From the NCBI RefSeq assembly GCF_022846655.1, contig NZ_AP025667.1:2021001-2085000 (forward strand): 64,000 nt of DNA, given 5' to 3'. How positions within the stretch are numbered: position 1 is the stretch's first letter; each line of letters begins with the position of its first letter. The position numbers and the translations under genes were made by a program. The notes below the pieces were generated by a model, which worked only from the letters and a program-made list of their open reading frames with translations, had not been told where the DNA came from and did not search any database. The stretch comes from Streptomyces seoulensis (GTDB lineage Bacteria > Actinomycetota > Actinomycetes > Streptomycetales > Streptomycetaceae). This document shows positions 24,404 through 33,402 of the stretch, piece after piece.

Positions 24404-25383
24404 AGGGTGCTCCAGTCGTGATCGGGATAGCGGTGCACGGGCGCCGACACATCGTCCAGCGCCCGGCAGATCTCGTCAGGAAGCGTAAGCGCCTCCACCG
24501 ACAACGCCGCCGCGAGCTGCCGTGCGTCGCGCGCGCCGACGACCGGGGCCGTCACACCCGGCCGGTCCCGGACCCAGGCGAGGGCCACCTGGAGCGGGGT
24601 CACCGCGAGCCCGTCGGCGGCCGTGGTCACCGCGTCCACGATCCGGCTCGCGGTGTCGTCCAGATACGGCTCGACGAACGGCGCCATGTGCTCGGAGGCG
24701 CCGCGCGAGTCGGACGGCACACCGCCGCGGTACTTCCCCGTCAGCACCCCCCGGCCCAGCGGGGAGGAGGGCAGCAGGCCGACCCCGAGGTCCAGCGCGG
24801 CGGGCAGCACCTCGCGCTCGACGCCCCGCTGGAGCAGGGAGTACTCGAGCTGCGTCCCGGCCAGCCGGGTCCGGGTGCCAGGTGCGGCGAGCTGCCAGGT
24901 GGCCGCCTTGGCGAGCTGCCAGCCGCAGAAGTTCGACACCCCCACGTACCGGGCGCGCCCGGTGCTCACGGCCAGGTCCAGCGCCTGGAGCGTCTCCTCC
25001 AGCGGGGTGTCGGGGTCGTGGCAGTGGATGTGCCACAGGTCGACATGGTCGGTGCCCAGACGCTCCAGGGAGGCGTCCAGGGCGGCGAGCAGATGCCCCC
25101 GGGAGCCGTCGGCCGGGCGCTCGGGGTCCGGCACGCTGCCGGCCTTGGTGGAGATCACCAGGTCCTCGCGCGGCACCAGACCGTCCGTCAGTCGTCCGAG
25201 CAGGTACTCGGCGGCCCCGTCGCCGTACACGTCCGCGGTGTCCACCAGGGTGCCGCCCGCCTCCCAGAACGTCTTCAGCATGCCCGCGGCGTCGTGCTCC
25301 TCGGTGTCCCGGCCCCAGGTGAGGGTGCCGAGCCCGATCCGGGACACGCGCAGGCCGGTACGGCCGAGATGCCTCTGCTCCAT
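24400..25383 (-). CDS. Aldo/keto reductase
   Basis: 327 residues from ATG 25383 (MEQRHLGRTGLRVSRIGLGT). The TIM-barrel AKR signatures are present: DTADVYGDGAAEYLLG with catalytic Asp and Tyr, VISTKAG with the Lys, DLWHIHCHDPDTP with the His, and VGVSNFCGWQ. NADPH-dependent reduction of aldehydes or ketones is expected; no substrate is evident. The ATG has no ribosome site, but TAATCT lies seven bases upstream, so it is likely leaderless. The stop overlaps the start of the RecD2-like gene (GTGA), giving a coupled two-gene operon. Confidence 0.88.
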   Translation of the reverse strand: MEQRHLGRTGLRVSRIGLGTLTWGRDTEEHDAAGMLKTFWEAGGTLVDTADVYGDGAAEYLLGRLTDGLVPREDLVISTKAGSVPDPERPADGSRGHLLAALDASLERLGTDHVDLWHIHCHDPDTPLEETLQALDLAVSTGRARYVGVSNFCGWQLAKAATWQLAAPGTRTRLAGTQLEYSLLQRGVEREVLPAALDLGVGLLPSSPLGRGVLTGKYRGGVPSDSRGASEHMAPFVEPYLDDTASRIVDAVTTAADGLAVTPLQVALAWVRDRPGVTAPVVGARDARQLAAALSVEALTLPDEICRALDDVSAPVHRYPDHDWSTL

Positions 25384-25396
25384 GTGCGCGAGATTA
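25384..25396 (-). promoter_or_regulatory. -10 element for a leaderless AKR transcript
   Basis: On the minus strand TAATCT (25391-25396) is followed by CGCGCAC and the ATG, leaving no room for a leader. Confidence 0.5.
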
Positions 25397-25515
25397 CTGG
25401 CCAGAGCTGGTGCCGTGGGTTGCCTGTGGACAACGGGACCCGGCCACTGCCCACGGAACACCCGAGGCGGGGTGGGCCGCGCGGGAAAGGGTCGCTAAGG
25501 TCGGCCGCAGATACG

Positions 25516-25529
25516 TTACTTGCGAGTAA
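25516..25529. promoter_or_regulatory. Inverted repeat TTACT-TGCG-AGTAA before the LLM gene
   Basis: Five-bp arms separated by TGCG end 11 bp before the ATG at 25541, within or near the promoter. The symmetry suggests a TetR-type operator; the cognate regulator is not obvious. Confidence 0.4.
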
Positions 25530-25540
25530 GGGGATCGGTC

Positions 25541-26596
25541 ATGCAGCTCGGGATCAACCTCGGCTACTGGGGCGCCGGGATGGACGGGGACAACCTCGCC
25601 GTGGCGCAGGAGGCCGACCGGCTCGGCTACGGCGTCTGCTGGGCGGCCGAGGCGTACGGCTCCGACGCGGCCACCGTGCTCAGTTGGGTCGCGGCCCAGA
25701 CGGAGCGGATCGACGTGGGCTCGGCGATCTTCCAGATCCCGGCTCGCCAGCCCGCCATGACCGCGATGACCGCGGCCACCCTCGACTCCCTCTCCGGCGG
25801 CCGCTTCCGCCTCGGCCTCGGCGTCTCAGGGCCGCAGGTCTCCGAGGGCTGGTACGGCGTCAAGTTCGACAAGCCGCTCGCCCGCACCCGCGAGTACGTC
25901 GAGATCGTCCGCAAGGCGATGTCCCGCGACCGCCTGTCGTACGAGGGCGAGCACTGGACGCTGCCGCTGCCCGGCGGCCCCGGCAAGCCGCTGAAGCTGA
26001 CCGTGCACCCGCAGCGCGAGCACATCCCGCTCTACATCGCCGCCATCGGCCCGAAGAACCTGGAGCAGACCGGCGAGATCGCCGACGGCGCCCTGCTGAT
26101 CTTCCCGTCCGCCGAGCACCTGGAGGACACCGCGGTCACGCATCTGCGGGCCGGCCGGGAGAAGGCGGGCAAGACCCTCGACGGCTTCGACATCTGCCCC
26201 ACCGTGCCGCTCGCGCTCGGCGAGGACGCCGACGTGGCCCGGCTCGCCGACACCTTCCGCCCCTACACCGCGCTCTACGTGGGCGGTATGGGCAGCCGCA
26301 AGCAGAACTTCTACAACCGGCTCGCCCAGCGCATGGGATACGAGAAGGAGGCCGCCGAGATCCAGGACAAGTACCTCGCCGGCGACAAGGAGGGCGCCGC
26401 GGCCGCCATCCCGCACGACCTCATCGACAAGACCACCCTGCTCGGCTCCGTCGACCGCATCGCCGACCGCATGAAGGCGTACGCGGCGGCCGGCGTCACC
26501 ACCCTCACGCTCGCCCCGGCGGGCTTCACCCTGGAGGAGCGGATCGCCGCCCTGCGCGGCGGCGCCGAGGCCCTGGAGCGCGCCGGCCTCGCCTGA
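25541..26596 (+). CDS. LLM-class F420-dependent oxidoreductase
   Basis: 351 residues from ATG 25541. Luciferase-like monooxygenase fold of the F420-dependent subgroup: MQLGINLGYWGAGMDGDNLA, GSAIFQIPARQPAMTAMTAA, LDSLSGGRFRLGLGVSGPQV and PLYIAAIGPKNLEQTGEIAD. Proteins with this pattern use reduced F420 to act on diverse metabolites. The short palindrome TTACTTGCGAGTAA just before the start suggests repressor control. It is divergent from the AKR/RecD2-like operon. The fold is certain; cofactor and substrate are inferred from the family. Confidence 0.88.
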   Translation: MQLGINLGYWGAGMDGDNLAVAQEADRLGYGVCWAAEAYGSDAATVLSWVAAQTERIDVGSAIFQIPARQPAMTAMTAATLDSLSGGRFRLGLGVSGPQVSEGWYGVKFDKPLARTREYVEIVRKAMSRDRLSYEGEHWTLPLPGGPGKPLKLTVHPQREHIPLYIAAIGPKNLEQTGEIADGALLIFPSAEHLEDTAVTHLRAGREKAGKTLDGFDICPTVPLALGEDADVARLADTFRPYTALYVGGMGSRKQNFYNRLAQRMGYEKEAAEIQDKYLAGDKEGAAAAIPHDLIDKTTLLGSVDRIADRMKAYAAAGVTTLTLAPAGFTLEERIAALRGGAEALERAGLA

Positions 26597-26800
26597 CGGG
26601 GGCCGGGGGAGTCTGCGGCCGTGGTGGGGGCTCGGGGGGTCTTCCCCGCCACGGCCGTCACGGGGAACAACGCGCCGGGACGGAGGGGGTTACGCCCCGC
26701 CCGTCCTTCTTTCGGCCCAGCGCGGACGTGCTCCTGTTGCGCGCCCCCTTGACCCGCATTTGACTACTTCTCTGCGGAATCGTGCAGAGAGGGGCCCGCG

Positions 26801-27589
26801 ATGCTTTCGGCCAAGAGCCTGTTCCAGGAGATCCTCGACGACGACGCGTCCTTCCGGCTCTTCTGCTCCATCGCCGCCGGCGGCGAGTCCCAGGGCGGCT
26901 GGGAGAACCGCAGGATCGCCGCCCTGGTCCCCGAGAGCGCGCGCGGGCTCGCGCCCAGGATCGCCCGGCACGGCGCCGACGAGGACAAGCACGGACGCAT
27001 CTTCGAGGCACTGCTGCGCAAGCGCGGCCTGAAGCCCGTCGAGGTCCCGCCGGACACCGACTACACGATGCTCCTCGAACGGCGCGGAATCGGCCTGGCC
27101 CACGACAGGCTCAAGGCCGACCGGCCGCTGACCGAGAGCGACATCGTCACCTACCTCGCGCACAGCCGCGTCACCGAGCAGCGGGCCTCCGAGCAGATGC
27201 GGATGCTCGTCCGGCACTTCGGCGACCATCCCGACGTCGGCCGCGCGGTGCGCATGATCTCCCACGACGAGGACAACCACCTCGCCTACTGCCACGAGGA
27301 ACTGCTACGCCTCGCCCGCGCGGGCCACGGCCGCGCCATCCAGCGCGTCCTGCGCGAGAGCGCGCTGGCCGAGATCCGGATCTACCGGGACGTCAGCCTC
27401 GCCGTCATGGCCCACATGGGCCGCGTCCTTCGCTGGTCCCGCGCCAGGAGCGCGCTCCTGGCAGCCGGCATCCACGCCCTGTACGCGTGGGAGCGGGCCG
27501 CCGGCTGGCGCCGCATGGTCACCCTGGAGATGCCCGAGCGACGCGACGCGCTCGGCGGCCCCGCCCCCAGGGCCACGGAGTTCGCGTGA
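26801..27589 (+). CDS. Ferritin-like domain protein
   Basis: 262 residues. All-helical, with metal-binding patterns GADEDKHGRIFEALLRKRG and ISHDEDNHLAYCHEELLRLA, each giving Glu/Asp and His at the spacing of a carboxylate-bridged di-iron site. The first conserved Glu may be in GGESQGGWENRRIAAL. I recognise it as a ferritin-like four-helix protein of the kind annotated in many Streptomyces genomes. Possible roles are iron-dependent oxidation or oxidative protection. GAGAGGGG lies upstream of the ATG. It is convergent with corA, 12 bp away. Function unknown. Confidence 0.75.
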   Translation: MLSAKSLFQEILDDDASFRLFCSIAAGGESQGGWENRRIAALVPESARGLAPRIARHGADEDKHGRIFEALLRKRGLKPVEVPPDTDYTMLLERRGIGLAHDRLKADRPLTESDIVTYLAHSRVTEQRASEQMRMLVRHFGDHPDVGRAVRMISHDEDNHLAYCHEELLRLARAGHGRAIQRVLRESALAEIRIYRDVSLAVMAHMGRVLRWSRARSALLAAGIHALYAWERAAGWRRMVTLEMPERRDALGGPAPRATEFA

Positions 27590-27601
27590 ACCGAGGGGTG
27601 G

Positions 27602-28609
<1,008 letters not shown>

Positions 28610-28686
28610 TCTCCCGCCGTCCCGCCCCGCACGCACTCGGGGTCCCATGATTGAGCGCCCCGGATCACCACCCGGCGGCGCCGGTC

Positions 28687-28699
28687 TACGCTGGGCCGC
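28687..28699 (+). promoter_or_regulatory. -10 element for a leaderless phosphatase transcript
   Basis: TACGCT (28687-28692) ends seven bases before ATG 28700, and no Shine-Dalgarno sequence precedes that ATG. Confidence 0.5.
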
Positions 28700-29386
28700 A
28701 TGCCCACCCTGATCCTCGTTAGGCACGGCCGTTCCACCGCCAACACCGCGGGGCTCCTCGCCGGCTGGACACCCGGCGTCGCCCTCGACGAACGCGGCGC
28801 CCAGCAGGCCGCCGCGCTGCCGGGCCGCCTCGACGGCCTGCCCCTCGCCGAGATCGTCGTCAGCCCCCTCCAGCGCTGCCAGGAGACCATGCGGCCGCTG
28901 CTGGACGCCCGCCCCGGCCTGCGCCCCCACACCGACGACCGGATCGGGGAGTGCCACTACGGCGACTGGTCGGGCCGCAAGCTCGCCGAGCTCAAGGACG
29001 AACCGCTGATGGAGGTCGTCCAGACCCACCCGTCCGCCGCCGCCTTCCCCGGCGGCGAGTCCATGCGCGAGATGCAGACCCGCGCCGTCGAGGCCGTACG
29101 TGACTGGAACGCGCGCGTGGAGAGCGAGCACGGCGCCGACGCCGTCTACCTCATGTGCTCCCACGGCGACATCATCAAGTCGATCGTCGCCGACGCCCTC
29201 GGACTCCACCTCGACCTGTTCCAGCGCGTCTCGGTCGAGCCCTGCTCCGTCACCGCCATCCGCTACACCCGGCTGCGGCCCTATCTCGTCCGCCTCGGCG
29301 AGACCGGCGACCTCGCCTCCCTCGCCCCCCGCGAGACTCCCCCCGACGACGACGCACCGGTCGGGGGTGGTGCGGGCGCACCGTGA
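28700..29386 (+). CDS. Histidine phosphatase family protein (MSMEG_4193-type)
   Basis: 228 residues. Branch-1 histidine phosphatase: catalytic RHGRSTANTAG near the N-terminus (His9), SPLQRCQETMRPL, the acid residue in RIGECHYGDWSG, and the second histidine in CSHGDIIKSIVADALG. The enzyme dephosphorylates small molecules. It begins the conserved block phosphatase - DUF3090 - SCO1664 family - mshC, which also occurs in mycobacteria, so a link to mycothiol or inositol-phosphate chemistry is possible but unproven. The promoter looks leaderless. DUF3090 follows 105 bp downstream. Confidence 0.9.
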   Translation: MPTLILVRHGRSTANTAGLLAGWTPGVALDERGAQQAAALPGRLDGLPLAEIVVSPLQRCQETMRPLLDARPGLRPHTDDRIGECHYGDWSGRKLAELKDEPLMEVVQTHPSAAAFPGGESMREMQTRAVEAVRDWNARVESEHGADAVYLMCSHGDIIKSIVADALGLHLDLFQRVSVEPCSVTAIRYTRLRPYLVRLGETGDLASLAPRETPPDDDAPVGGGAGAP

Positions 29387-29491
29387 TCGCCGCCCGCAGT
29401 AGGGTGAGGCGGTCGGCCGCGCGGGGTGCCCGCACACCCGTACCGACCGCTTGAACCGCTCGAACGATCCCGACCCCAATGGAGACAGGAC

Positions 29492-30082
29492 GTGTCCCGT
29501 CAGGTGTTCCTCTACGACCCGCCGGACCGCTTCGTGGCCGGCACGGTCGGACTGCCCGGACGCCGTACGTTCTTCCTCCAGGCCACCGCGGGTCCGCGGG
29601 TGACCAGCGTGGCCTTGGAGAAGGCCCAGGTCGCCGCGCTCGCCGAACGCATGGACGAACTCCTCGACGAGGTGGTGCGCCGCAGCGGCGGCAACGCCGC
29701 GGTCCCCGCGGTCGCCCCCGTCGAGATCGCCGACACCGGCCCGCTGGACAGCCCCGTCGACGAGGAGTTCCGCGTCGGCACCATGGCCCTGGCCTGGGAC
29801 GGCGAGGAACAGCGCATGGTCGTCGAGGCCCAGGCCCTGGTGGAGCTGGACGCCGAGACCGCCGAGGACCTCGCCGAGGCCGAGGAACGCCTCCTGCAGG
29901 ACGAGGAGAACGGGCCCCCGATGCTGCGGGTCCGGCTGACCGGCGCGCAGGCCAGGGCCTTCGCCAAGCGCGCCCTCGACGTCGTCAACGCCGGGCGGCC
30001 GCCGTGCCCGCTGTGCAGCCTCCCGCTCGACCCGGAAGGACACGTATGTCCGCGCCAGAACGGATACCGCCGGGGAGCGTGA
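29492..30082 (+). CDS. DUF3090 family protein
   Basis: 196 residues from GTG 29492 ([20 protein letters not shown]) with GGAGACAGGA upstream; the frame extends left without a start signal. DUF3090 hallmarks are [20 protein letters not shown], an acidic central helix rich in Glu, and a C-terminal zinc-ribbon-like [17 protein letters not shown] with Cys-x2-Cys, His and Cys. It overlaps the next gene by 37 bp, so the two are coupled. Always found beside the SCO1664 family gene in actinobacteria, as far as I know. Function unknown. Confidence 0.88.
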   Translation: MSRQVFLYDPPDRFVAGTVGLPGRRTFFLQATAGPRVTSVALEKAQVAALAERMDELLDEVVRRSGGNAAVPAVAPVEIADTGPLDSPVDEEFRVGTMALAWDGEEQRMVVEAQALVELDAETAEDLAEAEERLLQDEENGPPMLRVRLTGAQARAFAKRALDVVNAGRPPCPLCSLPLDPEGHVCPRQNGYRRGA

Positions 30083-30891
30083 GCGCCGCGGAGACGGGAA
30101 CCGACGCGGACGCCGCCGCACTGCTCGCCCACGGCGAGCTGACCGTACGCGGCCGCATCCGGGACGCCTCCAACGCCGCCCTGTTCTGCACCGTCGCCCT
30201 CGACGGCCGCGAGGCCACCTGCGTGTACAAGCCCGTCGCCGGCGAACGCCCGCTGTGGGACTTCCCCGACGGCACCCTGGCCGGCCGCGAGGTCGCCGCC
30301 TACGAGGTGTCCGAGGCCACCGGCTGGAGCCTGATCCCGCCGACCGTGCTGCGCGAGGGGCCCTTCGGCGAGGGCATGTGCCAGTTGTGGATCGAGGTGA
30401 GCACCGAGGCCGAACTCCTCGCGCTCGCCGAGGGCGAGGAAGCCGGACCCGGCTGGAAGGCCATCGGCCTCGCCGAGGTCGGCGAGGGCCGCACCGCGCT
30501 GCTCGTGCACGCCGACGACGAACGGCTGCGCCGCCTCGCCGTCCTCGACGCCGTGATCAACAACGCCGACCGCAAGGGCGGCCACCTCCTGCCCACCGTC
30601 GCCGGACGGCTCTACGGCATCGACCACGGCGTCTCCTTCAACGCCGAGAACAAGCTGCGCACCCTGCTGTGGGGCTGGGCGGGCGAACCCCTCACCGAGG
30701 ACGCCGTCGCGGTCCTGGGCCGACTGCGCGAGGCCCTCGCCGAAGGCGGCGCCCTGGCCGCGAAGCTGACCCCGCTGCTCACCCCGGCCGAGATCGACGC
30801 CACCCGCGCACGGGTCGACGACCTCCTGGCCACCGGCCGCCACCCCGAGCCCACCGGCGACTGGCCCGCCATCCCCTGGCCCCCGGTCTGA
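30046..30891 (+). CDS. SCO1664 family protein (PI3/4-kinase-like fold)
   Basis: 281 residues from ATG 30046, with GGAAGGA five bases upstream inside the DUF3090 gene. Kinase-like elements: [20 protein letters not shown] with an ATP-binding Lys, [17 protein letters not shown] as a catalytic-loop-like NNxDRKxxH motif, and [10 protein letters not shown] as the metal-binding D motif. These match the phosphatidylinositol 3/4-kinase-like superfamily annotated as SCO1664/TIGR03843. The phosphoacceptor is unknown. It lies between DUF3090 and mshC in a conserved order. An inositol-phosphate or protein substrate linked to mycothiol is speculation. Confidence 0.88.
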   Translation: MSAPERIPPGSVSAAETGTDADAAALLAHGELTVRGRIRDASNAALFCTVALDGREATCVYKPVAGERPLWDFPDGTLAGREVAAYEVSEATGWSLIPPTVLREGPFGEGMCQLWIEVSTEAELLALAEGEEAGPGWKAIGLAEVGEGRTALLVHADDERLRRLAVLDAVINNADRKGGHLLPTVAGRLYGIDHGVSFNAENKLRTLLWGWAGEPLTEDAVAVLGRLREALAEGGALAAKLTPLLTPAEIDATRARVDDLLATGRHPEPTGDWPAIPWPPV

Positions 30892-30991
30892 GGCCGGCGA
30901 GCACGGGAAGGCCGCCGGGCGCAAGGGTGCCCATCCGGCCATCCGGCCGCCTTGGGCGTGATCCGGTTCGTAGCCCCAGCTCATGGCCGGT

Positions 30992-31004
30992 TACGCTCAT
31001 GTAC
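30992..31004 (+). promoter_or_regulatory. -10 element for a leaderless mshC transcript
   Basis: TACGCT (30992-30997) is followed by CATGTAC and the ATG at 31005. It argues for 31005 over the in-frame ATG at 30999. Confidence 0.5.
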
Positions 31005-32234
31005 ATGCATGCCTGGCCCGCTTCCGAGGTCCCCGCCCTGCCTGGTCAGGGCCGCGACCTGAGGATTCACGACACCGCGACCGACGGTCCGGTCACCCTC
31101 GACCCCGGTCCCGTCGCCCGGATCTACGTCTGCGGCATCACGCCGTACGACGCGACCCACATGGGTCACGCGGCGACCTACAACGCGTTCGACCTCGTCC
31201 AGCGCGTGTGGCTCGACACCAAGCGGCAGGTCCATTACGTCCAGAACGTCACCGACGTCGACGACCCGCTGCTGGAGCGCGCGACGCGCGACGGCGTCGA
31301 CTGGGTCGCCCTCGCCGAGCAGGAGACCACCCTGTTCCGCGAGGACATGACCGCCCTCAGGATGCTGCCGCCCCAGCACTACATAGGCGCCGTCGAGGCC
31401 ATACCCGGCATCGTCCCGCTGGTGGAACGGCTGCGGGACCTCGGCGCGGCCTACGACCTGGACGGTGACATCTACTTCTCCGTCGACTCCGACCCGCACT
31501 TCGGCCAGGTCTCCAACCTGGACGCGGCCGCCATGCGGCTGCTGTCGGCCGAGCGCGGCGGCGACCCGGACCGCCCCGGCAAGAAGAACCCGCTCGACCC
31601 GATGCTCTGGCTCGCGGCCCGCGAGGGCGAGCCGAGCTGGGACGGCGGCACGCTCGGCCGGGGCCGCCCCGGCTGGCACATCGAGTGCGTGGCCATCGCG
31701 CTGGACCACCTCGGCATGGGCTTCGACGTCCAGGGCGGCGGCTCCGACCTCGCCTTCCCGCACCACGAGATGGGCGCCTCCCACGCCCAGGTGCTCACCG
31801 GCGAGTTCCCCATGGCCAAGGCGTACGTCCACGCCGGCATGGTCGGCCTGGACGGCGAGAAGATGTCCAAGTCCAAGGGCAACCTCGTCTTCGTCTCCAC
31901 GCTGCGCCGCGACGGCGTCGACCCGGCGGCCATCCGGCTCGCCCTGCACTCCCACCACTACCGCGCGGACTGGGAGTGGACCGACCAGGTGCTCCAGGAC
32001 GCCGTGGACCGCCTCGGCCGCTGGCGCGCCGCCGTGTCCCGGCCGGACGGCCCGTCCGCCGACGCGCTGGTGGACGAGGTCCGCGAGGCCCTGGCGGACG
32101 ACCTGGACGCGCCCGCCGCGCTCGAGGCCGTGGACCGCTGGGCCGCTCGCCAGGAGGCCGAGGGCGGCACCGACATCGGCGCCCCCGGCCTGGTCAGCCG
32201 CACCGTCGACGCGCTGCTCGGCGTGGCTCTCTGA
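31005..32234 (+). CDS. mshC: L-cysteine:1D-myo-inosityl 2-amino-2-deoxy-alpha-D-glucopyranoside ligase MshC
   Basis: 409 residues from ATG 31005. A class I cysteinyl-tRNA-synthetase-like catalytic domain: zinc-binding VCGITPYD, a HIGH-like [26 protein letters not shown] and DLAFPHHE, and KMSKSKG at residues 286-292. The C-terminal tRNA-binding part of CysS is missing and the length is that of MshC, not CysRS. It ligates cysteine to GlcN-inositol with ATP, the penultimate step of mycothiol synthesis. No other mycothiol gene is in the window. A leaderless promoter and a very strong terminator frame the gene. Confidence 0.95.
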   Translation: MHAWPASEVPALPGQGRDLRIHDTATDGPVTLDPGPVARIYVCGITPYDATHMGHAATYNAFDLVQRVWLDTKRQVHYVQNVTDVDDPLLERATRDGVDWVALAEQETTLFREDMTALRMLPPQHYIGAVEAIPGIVPLVERLRDLGAAYDLDGDIYFSVDSDPHFGQVSNLDAAAMRLLSAERGGDPDRPGKKNPLDPMLWLAAREGEPSWDGGTLGRGRPGWHIECVAIALDHLGMGFDVQGGGSDLAFPHHEMGASHAQVLTGEFPMAKAYVHAGMVGLDGEKMSKSKGNLVFVSTLRRDGVDPAAIRLALHSHHYRADWEWTDQVLQDAVDRLGRWRAAVSRPDGPSADALVDEVREALADDLDAPAALEAVDRWAARQEAEGGTDIGAPGLVSRTVDALLGVAL

Positions 32235-32235
32235 G

Positions 32236-32261
32236 CTGACATGACGTGACCTGACATGACG
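32236..32261. repeat. Direct repeat CTGACATGACG after the mshC stop
   Basis: The 11-bp sequence occurs at 32236 and 32251 (period 15), just after the TGA. The second copy merges with the left arm of the terminator palindrome. Confidence 0.8.
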
Positions 32262-32304
32262 AGTGGGGCGGCACCCGGCCGGGTGCCGCCCCACTCGTCA
32301 TGTC
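32253..32304. terminator. Bidirectional terminator, 26-bp perfect palindrome with no spacer
   Basis: The arms 32253-32278 and 32279-32304 are exact reverse complements (centre CCCGG/CCGGG). It separates mshC from the convergent PAC2 gene and is the most extensive hairpin in the window. Confidence 0.9.
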
Positions 32305-32315
32305 CGCAGGCTCGC

Positions 32316-33308
32316 TCAGTCCTCCGAGCCGTCCGCCTCTTCGCTGTCGGAGGCGCCCGGCGCCTCCGGCTTCGGGGGCTTGGGCGGGCGGGTGCGGCCG
32401 CTCGGGGTGTCACGGCGGTAGGGCCCGCTGTCCGCGCCGTCCGCCGTGGCGTGCCCGCCGGGTCCGCCCACGTCCCGGCGCCGCAGATACCGCTCGAACT
32501 CGCGCGCGATGGCCTCGCCGGACGCCTCCGGCAGCTCGGCGGTGTCGCGGGCCTCCTCCAGCGTCTGTACGTACTCCGCGACCTCGCTGTCCTCGGCGGC
32601 GAGCTGGTCCACGCCCGTCTGCCAGGCACGCGCGTCCTCGGGCAGCTCGCCCTGCGGTATCCGCAGGTCCAGCAGGTCCTCCAGACGGTTCAGCAGCGCC
32701 AGCGTGGCCTTCGGGTTGGGCGGCTGGGAGACGTAGTGCGGCACCGCGGCCCACAGCGACACCGCGGGGACACCGGCGTGCGTGCACGCCTCCTGCAGGA
32801 CGCCGACGATGCCCGTCGGGCCCTCGTACTTGGTCTCCTCCAGGTTCATCCGGCGGGCCAGGTCGGCGTCCGAGGTGACCCCGCTGACCGGCACCGGACG
32901 CGTGTGCGGGGTGTCGCCGAGCAGCGCGCCCAGGATCACCACCAGCTCCACGCCCAGCTCGTGCGCGAAACCCAGCAGCTCGTTGCAGAACGAGCGCCAG
33001 CGCATCGACGGCTCGATACCGCGCACCAGCACCAGGTCACGCGGCTTGTCCCCGCCGACACGGACCACCGAAAGCCGGGTCGTCGGCCAGGTGATCTTGC
33101 GTACGCCGCCCTCCATGAAGACCGTCGGGCGGTTCACCTGGAAGTCGTAGTAGTCCTCGGCGTCCAGCGCCGCGAACACCTCGCCCTTCCACTCGCGTTC
33201 CAGATGCGCGACCGCCGTGGAGGCGGCGTCACCGGCATCGTTCCAGCCCTCGAACGCGGCCACCATGACTGGGTCGATCAGCTCGGGAACACCCTCCAGC
33301 TCGATCAC
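32316..33308 (-). CDS. PAC2 family protein (proteasome assembly chaperone-like)
   Basis: 330 residues from GTG 33308 with AGGAGG six bases upstream. The PAC2 domain occupies about 1-230: VMVAAFEGWNDAGDAASTA, YYDFQVNRPTVF, LVLVRGIEPSMRWRSFC, ILGALLGDTPHTRPVPV and VSLWAAVPHYVSQPPNPKAT. The C-terminus is low-complexity, acidic and Pro/Lys-rich (RTRPPKPPKPEAPG). Eukaryotic PAC2 helps assemble 20S proteasomes. Bacterial homologues are widespread, and in actinobacteria lie within a few tens of kb of prcBA. A chaperone role here is inferred only. It is convergent with mshC and downstream of the NACHT gene on the same strand. Confidence 0.88.
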   Translation of the reverse strand: MIELEGVPELIDPVMVAAFEGWNDAGDAASTAVAHLEREWKGEVFAALDAEDYYDFQVNRPTVFMEGGVRKITWPTTRLSVVRVGGDKPRDLVLVRGIEPSMRWRSFCNELLGFAHELGVELVVILGALLGDTPHTRPVPVSGVTSDADLARRMNLEETKYEGPTGIVGVLQEACTHAGVPAVSLWAAVPHYVSQPPNPKATLALLNRLEDLLDLRIPQGELPEDARAWQTGVDQLAAEDSEVAEYVQTLEEARDTAELPEASGEAIAREFERYLRRRDVGGPGGHATADGADSGPYRRDTPSGRTRPPKPPKPEAPGASDSEEADGSED

Positions 33309-33402
33309 CCAGTGCCTCCTTCCGACGTGCTCTCGCCTGACCACCCAACCTTACGGCGTCCGACGGGAGCCTCCGCAGCCCCCTCGCAAGGGGCTGAACG
33401 GA

